Shown one piece after another: positions 43,967 through 55,800 of a DNA stretch of 64,000 nt. Location of the stretch: the NCBI GenBank assembly GCA_018292915.2, contig JACVVK020000464.1, forward strand, positions 256,501-320,500, read 5' to 3'. The stretch's first letter is position 1; every line of letters starts with the position of its first letter. The notes below the pieces were generated by a model. That model saw only the letters and a list, made by a program, of their open reading frames with translations. It was not told the DNA's origin and did no database searches. A program made the position numbers and the translations under genes. This DNA comes from Batillaria attramentaria (lineage: Eukaryota > Mollusca > Gastropoda > Batillariidae).

Positions 43967-44202
43967 TATAGTTATATATGTTCCATTTAATTATCATTCT
44001 TTGTCCAGACTCTGTGAGGTCAACCCAAACTCGCCTTGTCCTTCATGACAAGAAGGTTTAAGAATGACCTCTGTCTAATCTTATCGCTGGACAGGTCATT
44101 GTGCTGGTCATGCCAGATAGACAATAATTATGGACTGTGTAAGTGTAGCCATCATAACGACTCAAGCAGGACTGTCTCGCAGCACACACATCTCTCTCCG
44201 GT

Positions 44203-46633
44203 ATGAAGTTTGTCTGGGAGATTTTACTGACCTCGGGTCTGCTGCATCTGACGATTGCAGGTAAGATGGGAAAATATCGAGACAATAAAGATAGTGGGAA
44301 AGTGAGGGATAAAAATAAACACCACATTGTTTGTCCTAAAACAAATATAGTGAGGGATAAAAATAAACACCACATTGTTTGTCCTAAAACAAATATAGTG
44401 AGGGATAAAAATAAACACCACATTGTTTGTCATAAAACAAATATAGTGAGGGATAAAAATAAACAACAGATTGTTTGTCCTAAAACAAATATAGTGAGGG
44501 ATAAAAATAAACACCGCATTGTTTGTCCTAAAAAAATATAGTGAGGGATAAAAATAAACACCACATTGTTTGTCATAAAACAAATATAGTGAGGGATAAA
44601 AATAAACAACAGATTGTTTGTCCTAAAACAAATATAGTGAGGGATAAAAATAAACACCGCATTGTTTGTCCTAAAACAAATATAGTGAGGGATAAAAATA
44701 AACACCACATTGTTTGTCATAAAACAAATATAGTGAGGGATAAAAATAAACAACAGATTGTTTGTCCTAAAACAAATATAGTGAGGGATAAAAATAAACA
44801 CCGCATTGTTTGTCCTAAAACAAATATAGTGAGGGATAAAAATAAACACCACATTGTTTGTCATAAAACAAATATAGTGAGGGATAAAAATAAACACCAC
44901 ATTGTTTGTCCTAAAACAAATATAGTGAGGGATAAAAATAAACACCACATTGTTTGTCATAAAACAAATATAGTGAGGGATAAAAATAAACACCACATTG
45001 TTTGTCATAAAACAAATATAGTGAGGGATAAAAATAAACAACAGATTGTTTGTCCTAAAACAAATATAGTGAGGGATAAAAATAAACACCGCATTGTTTG
45101 TCCTAAAACAAATATAGTGAGGGATAAAAATAAACACCACATTGTTTGTCATAAAACAAATATAGTGAGGGATAAAAATAAACACCACATTGTTTGTCCT
45201 AAAACAAATATAGTGAGGGATAAAAATAAACACCACATTGTTTGTCCTAAAACAAATATCGCATGAAGCACACACTTCTTTCTCGGTTTTACGTTTCTTT
45301 TGTACTGACCTTGTGTTTGCTGCACGTGCCAAGATTGTGCAGGTAAGATAGAAACAATCTAGTAATCACAAGAAAATGGGTTGTTGTTGTTGTTGTTGTT
45401 GTTGTTTTCAAAGAGGTGACACATTGTTTGTCAGCAAGACTAACACTGGAAGCACGCACGTCTTTCTCTGATAATTATTTCGTTTCTGTTGGAGATATTA
45501 CTGACCTCACGTCTTCTGCATCTGAATTCGGCAAGTAACACAGGAAGATACCTACACTGTATACAATACACTTTACAAAGGCAGAAAAAAAACAAAAACA
45601 TTTTCTTTGCTTGTGACATTTCCGCAACATTTTCTTTACGAAGTCAACTTCAGGATGAACAAATCCCACTGTGTCCAAAACGTGTTTTACTCAAACACTG
45701 CCACGATTGGGTCAGTAATCTTCCCAAACTATATCTTATAGAGCTCTGTAAACTTGTAACGTCGTCACTACTGGGTTAGTAATCTTCCCAAACTCTATCT
45801 TATAGAACTCTGTGAACATGTAACGTCGTCACTATTGGGTTAGTAATCTTCCCAAACTCTATCTTGCAGCTTTGTAAACTTGTCATGTTTCTATCAGCCC
45901 TCTCTGATTTCTGCGGCCTGCTCTAAATTTGAATTTACCGCGGACTGCAAACCGCTAGAGCGGTCGGCCCCCCGCCTCCTTTGTTGTACCTAACAGAGCG
46001 TTAAGCCGTACGATTTGTCGGATATCTTAGCAACGGATGCTTTCAAGATGATCTCATTTTGTTCACATCTTTAATATATCATGCTTTAGGATCATGCTTT
46101 GTCACATATCTTTAATATATCATGCTTTAGGATCATGCCTTGTCACACATCTTTAATATATCATGCTTTAGGATCATGCCTTGTCACACATCTTCAACAT
46201 ATACCGCTTTTGTCAACGTAATCGTTCCAGGCTGACCTGTGACCTTAGTACAGTCAACACGTGTCCTCTTTATTTTCCAGCGCCAGCAGTGGAGACGACA
46301 AGCGACACGTCTAAAGTACAGGGTTGCCATGACAATGGTGTGCACTACACCACGGGACAAACGTACAAAGAGGACTGTAACACCTGCATTTGTACCGCCA
46401 ATGGCATAGCCTCCTGTACCAAGATGCTGTGTGTACCTATCAAGGTCACGGTCGCAGCAACCACAGGTGACAGGACCGAAGACACAACCATACCTGTCCC
46501 TGATGACGTTGGGTGCGAGTACAACGGTCAGGTCTACGCCAAGGGGGACAGTTTCAAAGCCGATTGTAACACGTGCCACTGTGAAGGCAACAACCTTGCG
46601 TTCTGTACTCTCATGGCCTGCGTTGGGAACTGA
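44203..46633 (+). CDS. Secreted two-domain pacifastin/VWC-like cysteine-rich protein
   Basis: Exon 1 at 44203-44260 (MKFVWEILLTSGLLHLTIA plus one base, donor gtaaga) joins in phase 1 to exon 2 at 46281-46633 (TGA), giving about 136 residues. After the signal peptide come two six-cysteine modules, each of the form C-x16-CNTC-x-C-x7-8-CT-x3-C: one with GQTYKEDCNTCIC and SCTKMLC, one with GDSFKADCNTCHC and FCTLMAC. The CNTC-x-C...CT-x3-C core is the pacifastin-type protease-inhibitor pattern, but the 16-residue gap after the first cysteine is longer than classical pacifastin and closer to single-domain VWC. Role is unknown; secreted protease inhibitor or immune-type peptide are the options. The intron contains a 48-bp array and two decayed exon 1 copies. 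Confidence 0.88.
44299..45259. repeat. 48-bp minisatellite, 20 copies, with 144-bp higher-order order
   Basis: The unit is gtgagggataaaaataaaca plus ccacattgtttgtcctaaaa plus caaatata. Three variants (caccac...cat, aacag...cct, caccgc...cct) recur in that order several times. The array lies 38 bp after exon 1 of the two-domain gene. Minus and plus open frames are artefacts (48 is divisible by 3). Confidence 0.96.
45263..45545 (+). pseudogene. Two decayed duplicates of signal-peptide exon 1
   Basis: 45263-45352 and about 45440-45545 repeat the exon 1 neighbourhood (aagcacacac...tct...ctgacct...ctgctgca). The first has ATG at 45263 in a different place, a hydrophobic leader and a donor cag|gtaag, but leaves phase 2, so joining to exon 2 would hit an early stop. 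The second has lost the ATG and the donor. Confidence 0.7.
45712..45888. repeat. 64-bp tandem repeat, 2.7 copies
   Basis: gggttagtaatcttcccaaa starts each copy at 45712, 45774 and 45838. Confidence 0.9.
46062..46195. repeat. 41-bp tandem repeat, about 3 copies
   Basis: acatctttaatatatcatgc followed by tttaggatcatgccttgtcac, ending about 85 bp before the exon at 46281. Confidence 0.92.
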
Positions 46634-46930
46634 GGTACCACTTCACGGGTTTCGCGACCCCATGACCTCGCATATTTAATGAACTGTAGGTGAAGGTCGC
46701 TTGGCCGAGCAACATCATCGTTTCCTTGTCTTTCCTTCGCGTGCCTTCGGAGACTTGTCGACATCAGAATCTACAGACACAAACAATGGCGCAGAAGAAA
46801 GTTGTTCTAGATAACCCGAAGTTTCCTAGTTTTGAGAACACCGAGGTCATTGTCACGTTGTGACTTAAAATTGAGCCTTTTGGTGACCCGAACACCTGGA
46901 GACGGTTAAAAGCTGACAATCATTGTTTCC

Positions 46931-46932
<2 letters not shown>

Positions 46933-46964
<32 letters not shown>
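46933..46964. repeat. (GT)n microsatellite
   Basis: About 16 GT units downstream of the two-domain gene. Confidence 0.95.
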
Positions 46965-46966
<2 letters not shown>

Positions 46967-47273
46967 GCCGCGTCTTGCTTTTGCAGTCTTTGGTACACTA
47001 TCTGGACTATCCAAAGTCTGCCGTTTATCTGTATTTAGTATCTTTCATTTCCGGCGGACATGTTTCGTTTATATGTACTCTGTACTCCTACACTCCTTAC
47101 TTATCTTAGGGTCCTACCTACTTCCTCAGTCACGAACACGACGACAATACATGCTGATGTTAATCTAAAACTGTTTTAGTAACGCCCTAACCTATATAAT
47201 CACTTCTCATGGTAAGATGAAATGAAAATTTACATCCTGCTTCTGATACATTAAATATCAAATGGAATGAAAT

Positions 47274-47472
47274 CGACAGGACACTTCATGCAGTGGCGTG
47301 ATTAACTGACAGGACACTTCATGCAGTGGCGTGATTAACTGACAGGACACTTAATACAGTGGCGTGATTAACTGACAGGACACTTCATACAGTGGCGTGA
47401 TTAACTGACAGGACACTTCATACAGTGGCGTGATTAACTGACAGGACACTTCATACAGTGGCGTGATTAACT
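47274..47472. repeat. 33-bp minisatellite, 6 copies
   Basis: The unit is gacaggacacttcatacagt plus ggcgtgattaact. A (GT)n-rich tract follows at 47525-47617. Confidence 0.95.
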
Positions 47473-47871
47473 GCACCACGTTACGTGTGTATGTACAGAT
47501 GTGAATAGAAGTGTGTCACCCAGTGCGTGCGTGCGTGGTGTGTGCGTGCGTGCGTGTGTGTGTGTGTGTGTGTGTGTCTGTGTGTGTCTGTGTGTGTCTG
47601 TGTGTGTGTGTGTGTGTTTAGGTCCATTGGACAAGAAAACAACAACAAACAAACAAACAACAACAAAACGAACAACAAAAACAACAAATACAATACAATA
47701 CTTGTGGACACAACGGTTTAGATAATGTGACTTTTAAGTTGTTCGATATATTTGAAAGTAGAGCAGAGTACTCTTCCATCTGACCGTCAAACTTAATCAT
47801 ATCTGCGACTGCGTATTGTTGCTTAGAGAAAAAAACCCAACCCACAAATCTTTCACTGAAACGTGTGCGGG

Positions 47872-47996
47872 TCTGAAACTGAGACACACGCAGAGCGTTG
47901 CGTCAAGTCATTCCTATTGGTCAAAGATTTCTTATAATTACCTTGGTCTCATTCCGTGGCTGTACACAGCAGACAATCCACAAACCACACATCATC
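47872..47996 (+). promoter_or_regulatory. Promoter-proximal region conserved with the paralogue
   Basis: tctgaaactgagacacacgc (47872-47891) and tcattccgtggctgtacaca (47949-47968) match tctgaaactaaaacacacgc (50122-50141) and tcattccgtgactgtacagt (50177-50196) upstream of the next gene. Conservation right up to the ATG suggests 5' UTR plus core promoter. ttataat at 47932 is a possible TATA-like element but is not shared clearly. Confidence 0.55.
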
Positions 47997-48697
47997 ATGA
48001 AAGTCTTCATCGTCCTGGCATTGCTGGTTGCTGTTGCAGTGGCTGGTGAGTTCAGCCTGTCTCTACTCTTGCTTCGTACTTCCTCCCTGTTGAACACTAA
48101 AGCCGTTTTGCTCTGTCCATTTTCGAAGAGAGTTTCTAAAAATGCAGTATTTTACTCTGTGCTGGTTTGAATCCCAGTGCTGTATGCCACATCACTTTGA
48201 ATCCCAGTGCTGTATACCACATCACTTTGGAACACGAGTCAAGTAACATGGTAAAAGAACCCCATAGCGCTTATTCCATTGTTTCAAATAACGTTGGAGG
48301 TCAGGTTGTGCCCTTGTTTGGAATCTCATCACGCCCGTAATTTACAATTACACATTCGTGACCTGTGTATAATTTAATTTGTAGCCTTAGCAAGGGCATG
48401 GATGATGACTGGTGCAATCGTTGTTCAGAAGAAGAATTTCAATTCATTGAACTTTTATTGTTTCTCTATAAAGAGAAAGTAAACAATTTAAAAGTGCTGC
48501 TATTTACTGCGCCCGATTTTGTAGACGTTTTGCCGATGTATTTTGAAGTTAAGTCCATGTCCTGACGATGTACGCTCGCGTTTAGTTGCCTTAACATCCT
48601 GTAGAAATCACCGATTATCATTATTACTTTTATTTTTACATGTATCATCAGTAGTAGTAATACTCTATACAAATAATAAGTTATTATAATTATCATT

Positions 48698-48728
<31 letters not shown>

Positions 48729-49416
48729 CAGTAGTAGTAGTAGTGGTGTTGATGATATTCCATAGAAATAACAAGTTATTAATGTTCTTATTAGTATTTT
48801 TTTATTCTTATTATTATATCCTATAGAAATCACCGTCTAAACCCAGCTCATACATCTGCGGGCGATATCGAACGTTGTGTAGCCTATCGCAATGTGAAAT
48901 ATCTCCAGAACTGCACCACAGTCATCATTCCAGAATTATTCAGTGTTTCTTTTTTGTTTCTCACATGAAATGGTAGACAGACAGACATAGACATAATGAT
49001 ACAGGTGACTAACAGTACAAGTATTCAATATGACAATGATAACAATAATAATGATGACTTTGCATGTGTGGACACGACTCACTTGGATAAATCAGCTAAC
49101 TTTGCATGTGTGGACACGACTCAGTTGGATAAATCAGCTAACTTTGCATGTGTGGACACGACTCAGTTGGATAAATCAGCTAACTTTGCATGTGTGGACA
49201 CGACTCAGTTGGATAAATCAGCTACAAAGTATTACGTAGTAGTGCCCATGTTTGTGTCCAGCACCCACCACTACCCAGGAGCCTGAAGGCTGTATCTACA
49301 ACGGTGTCGAGTACGCAGCTGGTTCATCCTACAAGGCCGATTGTAACACGTGCCACTGTGCTGGCAACAACTTGGCAATGTGCACTCTCATGGCCTGCTT
49401 GCCAGGCGGCAAGTGA
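47997..49416 (+). CDS. Secreted single-domain pacifastin/VWC-like peptide (copy 1)
   Basis: Exon 1 at 47997-48045 encodes a 16-residue hydrophobic leader (MKVFIVLALLVAVAVA) and ends in phase 1 at gtgagt. Exon 2 at 49262-49416 starts after tttgtgtccag and ends TGA, for a 67-residue precursor. The mature part begins near APTTTQEPEGC and holds one module: C-x16-CNTC-x-C-x7-CT-x3-C (DCNTCHCAGNNLAMCTLMAC). Gene structure and sequence closely match the copy at 50223. AATAAA lies at 49555. A protease-inhibitor or defence role is possible from the cysteine pattern only. Intron 1 holds a (TAG)n tract and a 42-bp repeat. Confidence 0.9.
48698..48745. repeat. (TAG)n microsatellite
   Basis: About 15 TAG units with two interruptions in intron 1 of copy 1. 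Confidence 0.93.
49054..49225. repeat. 42-bp minisatellite, 4 copies
   Basis: aactttgcatgtgtggacac plus gactcagttggataaatcag plus ct, ending 36 bp before exon 2 of copy 1. Two plus frames are open by chance. Confidence 0.95.
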
Positions 49417-49554
49417 CGTCATCCTGAGCTGTCCATGCTTGCGTGCACATGGTCCGAAATGTGCCGAAGTAACCGAACTGAAACCTGTGACTTGAGTTTG
49501 AAGTAAGTCAGTTGTAGAAACTGTGACCACATGTCGCCGGATTTGAAGTTTTAT

Positions 49555-49560
49555 AATAAA
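49555..49560 (+). terminator. Polyadenylation signal AATAAA, copy 1 gene
   Basis: 139 bp after the stop, inside a 3' UTR block (agtttgaagtaagtcagttg) shared with the paralogues. Confidence 0.75.
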
Positions 49561-49619
49561 GTCAAGTCTGTCTCTGTCTCTCAGTCTTCTTCCCCTTGCT
49601 TGTCCACATGATTTTATTG

Positions 49620-49860
49620 TTGCTGTTGTTGTTCTGTTTTGTTTTTTGGTTTGTTGGGTTTTTTGTTGTTTTGTTTTGTTTTTTGTTTTGTTTGTTTGTT
49701 TTGTTTGTTTGTTTGTCTGTTTGTTTGTTTGTTTTTTTTGCCGTCGTCTATGATCTAATTCTGTCTGCCTGCCTGTCTGTCTGTCTGTCTCTGTCTCTCT
49801 CTCACTTTCTCTGTGCGAACACGTGTGCGCGTATGTGCGTGTGTGCGTGTGTGTGTGTGT

Positions 49861-49898
<38 letters not shown>

Positions 49899-49915
49899 GT
49901 GTGTGTGTGTAACAG
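49620..49915. repeat. Low-complexity T/G tracts
   Basis: (TTTG)n-like, (CTGT)n and (GT)n stretches in series between copy 1 and copy 2. Confidence 0.92.
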
Positions 49916-50121
49916 GAAAACGACAAAACAATTGAAAATAATTCAAGAACTGCAGTACATGTGGGAATAGCAGTTAGGTAACATTACAGGCAAACCCAAA
50001 ATTGTTTTATAAACTTGAAACTAGAGCAGATAAGCCTGTCTTTGGCCGTCAGAGTTTAGTTACCTTTGCGATCGCATATCTTTCTTCCCAAAAGATAATC
50101 TTTCAACGGAATGTGTATTGT

Positions 50122-50222
50122 TCTGAAACTAAAACACACGCATTATTACAGAAACATTTGGATAGATATCGCTCTGTCATTCCGTGACTGTACAGTAGAC
50201 ACTCGACACTCCACACATCACC
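50122..50222 (+). promoter_or_regulatory. Promoter-proximal region conserved with copy 1
   Basis: Shares the two blocks described for 47872-47996, with a shorter spacer between them. Confidence 0.55.
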
Positions 50223-50984
50223 ATGAAAGTCTTGGTCGTCCTTGCATTGTTGGTTGCTGTTGCAGTAGCTGGTGAGTTCAACCTGTTTCTACTCTTTCTT
50301 TGCAGTGCTTATGCGAGCGAAATCCAAAAGCCGCTTCTTGTCTGTCCAGTTTTAAATAGTTAGCCAACAGCGAATCAGAAACGGCATACTGTTCACAACG
50401 TTACGCGTGACTTCAATTTTTCCATCACCATTTTCTAATTCAGACAAAGTGTTACAAACAGTGGCGTCGGGTAGAAGAGGAACAAGAACCTTTATTGACA
50501 GATATACTGACAGATAGTTGAATATATTTGTATGAGAATGTTACTGTCTGAAGTTCCTAAAATGGAGATTGTGGAGAATGATCAACGAACTCTAGGAAGA
50601 ATTATTTTTAACTGTTGCATGCATAAACACCTCAGTGTGATAACTTGAAATGATGCACCGAAAAGTCTCCAGAAGAAGAAATAGTTTATTTCCATGTAGC
50701 AGTGGTGGTGGGAAAGTTCATCGTTCATATATGAACGATTTCAAGGTAAGAGAGCGCTTGGGAGTTAACTATGTATTATGGACGTTTGTGTCCAGGAGTT
50801 CACTATGTATTATGGACGTTTGTGTCCAGCACCCACCACTACCCAGGAACCTGAAGGTTGCATCTACAACGGTGTCGAGTACGCAGCTGGTTCATCCTAC
50901 AAGGCCGATTGTAACACGTGCCATTGTGCGGGCAACAACTTGGCAATGTGCACTCTTATGTTCTGTGGCCCGATTGGGAGGTAA
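50223..50984 (+). CDS. Secreted single-domain pacifastin/VWC-like peptide (copy 2)
   Basis: Exon 1 at 50223-50271 (MKVLVVLALLVAVAVA, donor gtgagt, phase 1) and exon 2 at 50830-50984 (TAA), for a 67-residue precursor. The mature sequence is nearly that of copy 1 through ADCNTCHCAGNNLAMCTLM and differs at the end (FCGPIGR for ACLPGGK). The 33 bp containing the acceptor are tandemly duplicated (ctatgtattatggacgtttg...tccag ends at 50796 and at 50829). Only the second acceptor keeps frame. AATAAA lies at 51059. A recent tandem duplicate of copy 1 with a shorter intron. Confidence 0.9.
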
Positions 50985-51058
50985 CGCCATCGCCTATCCA
51001 TGGGAGCTGAGATAATAATTCCGAAATAACTGAACTGAAATCTGTCACATCAGTTTGT

Positions 51059-51064
51059 AATAAA
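51059..51064 (+). terminator. Polyadenylation signal AATAAA, copy 2 gene
   Basis: 75 bp after the stop in a 3' UTR homologous to copy 1. Confidence 0.75.
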
Positions 51065-51119
51065 GTCAGTGGTAGAGACTGAATGGATAATATGTCGGAC
51101 ATAATTTTATGGCAAGTAA

Positions 51120-51215
51120 AGTCTGTCTGTCTGTCTCTGCCTGCGTGCCTGTCCGTCTGTCTGTCTGTCTATCTGTCTGTCTATCTGCCTATCTGTCTGC
51201 CTGCCTACTTTCCAG

Positions 51216-51258
<43 letters not shown>

Positions 51259-51390
51259 GCCTGCCTGCCTACTTGCCTGTCTGCCTCCGCCTGCCTACTT
51301 GCCTGTCTGCCTCCGCCTGCCTACTTGCCTGTCTGCCTCTCTATCTGCTTGTCTATCTGCCTGTCTGCCTCTCTATCTGCCTGTCTGTAT
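51120..51390. repeat. (TCTG)n/(TCTA)n/(CTGC)n tetranucleotide region
   Basis: Includes a pure (CTAT)n block at about 51218-51258 and three copies of cctgcctacttgcctgtctg. Confidence 0.95.
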
Positions 51391-51474
51391 GTTCTGTGGC
51401 TGGGAAGTAATAGTCAGAGCGAGAGACCATAATACCTTGTTTTGCATCATATATGGGATTTTTTGTGGTTTCTA

Positions 51475-52165
51475 GATGAAAAAATGGTGCTGATTCCGAA
51501 TCCGACGAGTGCCAGACGGTAAATGCTGGGCAATTTGAAAGAGAGGCTGAATATCAAAATGGCCACCAATGAACCTTAAAATGCTTCTTTTTTTTTTTCT
51601 TTTCTTTTTTTTTTGGTCGCACATATGTACGCAAGAACTTTCTATCAGTGATTTCAATGTGAAGAAAGGGTGCTGATTGCGAATCCGACGTGCCAGAGTG
51701 TACATGTTGAACATTTTGAAAGAAAGCCTGAAATACTAAACGGCCGTTCAAAAAACCTGAAAAGCATTGTATTGCCGTATATATCAAAATGTGTGACTTA
51801 TTTTTGGGAAAGAAACGATTTTTTCAGTGGTTCAGTGGGGAAAAGCATGCTGGTTCCAAATCCGACAAGTGCAAGACTGTAAATGTTGACGGTTTTGAAA
51901 GAGAGGCTGAAATTCAACATGGCCGACAAGAAACTTACATTGCTTCTTTTTGCCGCCTACATGAACCATGGCCGCCCAAAACTTAAAACGCGTTGTTTTG
52001 CCGCATAATGAAAATTGTACAAATTATTATTCAAAAGAAACGAAGTTTTTGAACGGTTTTCACACGAAAAAAGGATGCTGATTCCGAATCCGACGAGTGC
52101 CAGACAGTAAAGTTTAGCATTTTGAAATAGAGGCTGAAAATCTAAACGGACGCCAAAAAAACTTG
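51475..52165. repeat. Ancient diverged tandem repeat, four units of about 180-230 bp
   Basis: Four blocks share gctgattccgaatccgacga, gtgccagac, ttttgaaagagaggctgaaa and a catggccgac-type segment, starting near 51479, 51663, 51839 and 52070. Divergence is much higher than in the short-unit arrays nearby. Confidence 0.85.
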
Positions 52166-52499
52166 TCCGCAAAAAATGAAAATCAAGAATTTATTCTTTG
52201 ACAGAAACGAGTTTTTTTTTTTTGTTGTTGTTGTTTTTGCACTGGAAACCGTTTTTTTTGCGTTTTTTTTATTTTTATTTTTTTTATTCTGTTTTCTTCG
52301 GGTTTTTTTTTTTTTTTTGGTACAGTGGCATTACAACAGTCACAAGACATACCGACTGATATACACTTGAGAGGAAGACTATCTGAAAAAGTAAATTTGT
52401 AACGCACAAGTTTGTATACGAGTGAAACACATGCAAGACTGCGTACACCCCTACCAATGCTAGCATACTCACATCCACACACACAAGGAAAAAGAAAAG

Positions 52500-52640
52500 A
52501 AGAGGAAAAAAAAAAAAAAAAGCCTACGGGAAAAAAGACACACAAACAAACAGACAAAACAAAAGCAACAGCAATAACAACCAAAAAAAAGGGGGGGGGG
52601 GACGGCTTGGGGCATTGGAGGAGGGGGGTGGGGGGGGGGT
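52500..52640. repeat. A-rich then G-rich low-complexity sequence
   Basis: A-runs and (CAAA)n-like sequence, then ggggg-rich tracts at 52590-52640. Confidence 0.85.
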
Positions 52641-52871
52641 GTTGGCAGAGAGGGCACTAGAGCCTATAATTATGAATTTCACTGTGATAAGGAAGTGCAA
52701 ACATTAGGAGCACTCTGTTCTAAGAAAAGAGTCGCAAGTATGGGGTCCACAGTGTACAGAATAATTCTACATTGCCATTGATCATGTAGGCATACTTTTC
52801 AGTAGTATAACGCTGCTTTGCAACCATGGTAAAAGTTACAATATGTGTAAGGTGTCTCCTAAACGACATTT

Positions 52872-55800
52872 GTGCTTTATCTACATACTACATTGTACTT
52901 ACATCTACATACTACATTGTACTTTATCTACATACTACATTGTACTTACATCTACATACTACATTGTACTTACATCTACATACTACATTGTACTTACATC
53001 CACATACTACATTGTACTTACATCTACATACTATTGTACTTTATCTACATACTACATTGTACTTTATCTACATACTACATTGTACTTACATCTACATACT
53101 ACATTGTACTTTATCTACATACTACATTGTACTTACATCTACATACTACATTGTACTTACATCCACATACTACATTGTACTTTATCTACATACTACATTG
53201 TACTTTATCTACATACTACATTGTACTTTATCTACATACTACATTGTATTTATCTACATACTACATTGTACTTTATCTACATACTACATTGTACTTACAT
53301 CTACATACTACATTGTACTTTATCTACATACTACATTGTACTTACATCTACATACTACATTGTACTTTACATCTACATACTACATTGTACTTACATCTAC
53401 ATACTACATTGTACTTACATCTACATACTACATTGTACTTACATCTACATACTACATTGTACTTTATCTACATACTACATTGTACTTTCTACATACTACA
53501 TTGTACTTACATCTACATACTACATTGTACTTACATCTACATACTACATTGTACTTACATCTACATACTACATTGTACTTACATCTACATACTACATTGT
53601 ACTTACATCTACATACTACATTGTACTTACATCCACATACTACAGTGTACTTACATCTACATACTACATTGTACTTACATCTACATACTACATTGTACTT
53701 TATCTACATACTACATTGTACTTATCTACATACTACATTGTACTTACATCTACATACTACATTGTACTTACATCTACATACTACATTGTACTTACATCTA
53801 CATACTACATTGTACTTACATCTACATACTACATTGTACTTACATCTACATACTACATTGTACTTATCTACATACTATACTACATTGTACTTACATCTAC
53901 ATACTACATTGTACTTACATCTACATACTACATTGTACTTACATCTACATACTACATTGTACTTACATCTACATACTACATTGTACTTACATCTACATAC
54001 TACATTGTACTTACATCTACATACTACATTGTACTTACATCTACATACTACATTGTACTTATCTACATACTACATTGTACTTACATCTACATACTACATT
54101 GTACTTACATCTACATACTACATTGTACTTACATCTACATACTACATTGTACTTACATCTACATACTACATTGTACTTACATCTACATACTACATTGTAC
54201 TTTATCTACATACTACATTGTACTTACATCTACATACTACATTGTACTTACATCTACATACTACATTGTACTTACATCTACATACTACATTGTACTTACA
54301 TCTACATACTACATTGTACTTTATCTACATACTACATTGTACTTATCTACATACTACATTGTACTTACATCTACATACTACATTGTACTTACATCCACAT
54401 ACTACAGTGTACTTACATCTACATACTACATTGTACTTACATCTACATACTACATTGTACTTTATCTACATACTACATTGTACTTTATCTACATACTACA
54501 TTGTACTTACATCTACATACTACATTGTACTTACATCTACATACTACATTGTACTTACATCTACATACTACATTGTACTTACATCTACATACTATATTGT
54601 ACTTTACACATACTACATTGTACTTACATCTACATACTACATTGTACTTACATCTACATACTACATTGTACTTACATCCACATACTACAGTTGTACTTAC
54701 ATCTACATACTATTGTACTTACATCTACATACTACATTGTACTTACATCTACATACTACATTGTACTTTATCTACATACTACATTGTACTTACATCTACA
54801 TACTACATTGTACTTACATCTACATACTACTATTGTACTTACATCTACATACTACATTGTACTTTACTACATACTACATTGTACTTACATCTACATACTA
54901 CATTGTACTTACATCTACATACTACATTGTACTTACATCTACATACTACATTGTACTTACATCTACATACTACATTGTACTTACATCTACATACTACATT
55001 GTACTTACATCTACATACTACATTGTACTTACATCTACATACTACATTGTACTTACATCTACATACTATATTGTACTTTATCTACATACTACATTGTACT
55101 TACATCTACATACTACATTGTACTTACATCTACATACTACATTGTACTTACATCTACATACTACATTGTACTTACATCTACATACTACAGTGTACTTACA
55201 TCTACATACTACATTGTACTTACATCTACATACTACATTGTACTTACATCTACATACTACATTGTACTACTTATCTACATACTACATTGTACTTACATCT
55301 ACATACTACAGTGTACTTACATCTACATACTACATTGTACTTACATCTACATACTACATTGTACTTACATCTACATACTACATTGTACTTACATCTACAT
55401 GCTACATTGTACTTACATCTACTACATACTACATTGTACTTACATCTACATACTACATTGTACTTACATCTACATACTACATTGTACTTACATCTACATA
55501 CTACATTGTACTTACATCTACATACTACATTGTACTTACATCTACATACTACATTGTACTTACATCTACATACTACATTGTACTTACATCTACATACTAC
55601 ATTGTACTTACATCTACATACTACATTGTACTTTATCTACATACTACATTGTACTTACATCCATACTACATTGTACTTTCTCTACATACTACATTGTACT
55701 TACATCTACATACTACATTGTACTTACATCTACATACTACATTGTACTTTATCTACATACTACATTGTACTTACATCTACATACTACATTGTACTTACAT

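Noticed and set aside
44430..45332. 300-codon minus-strand and 241-codon plus-strand frames
   Set aside because: 48-bp tandem repeat, a multiple of three, in an intron.
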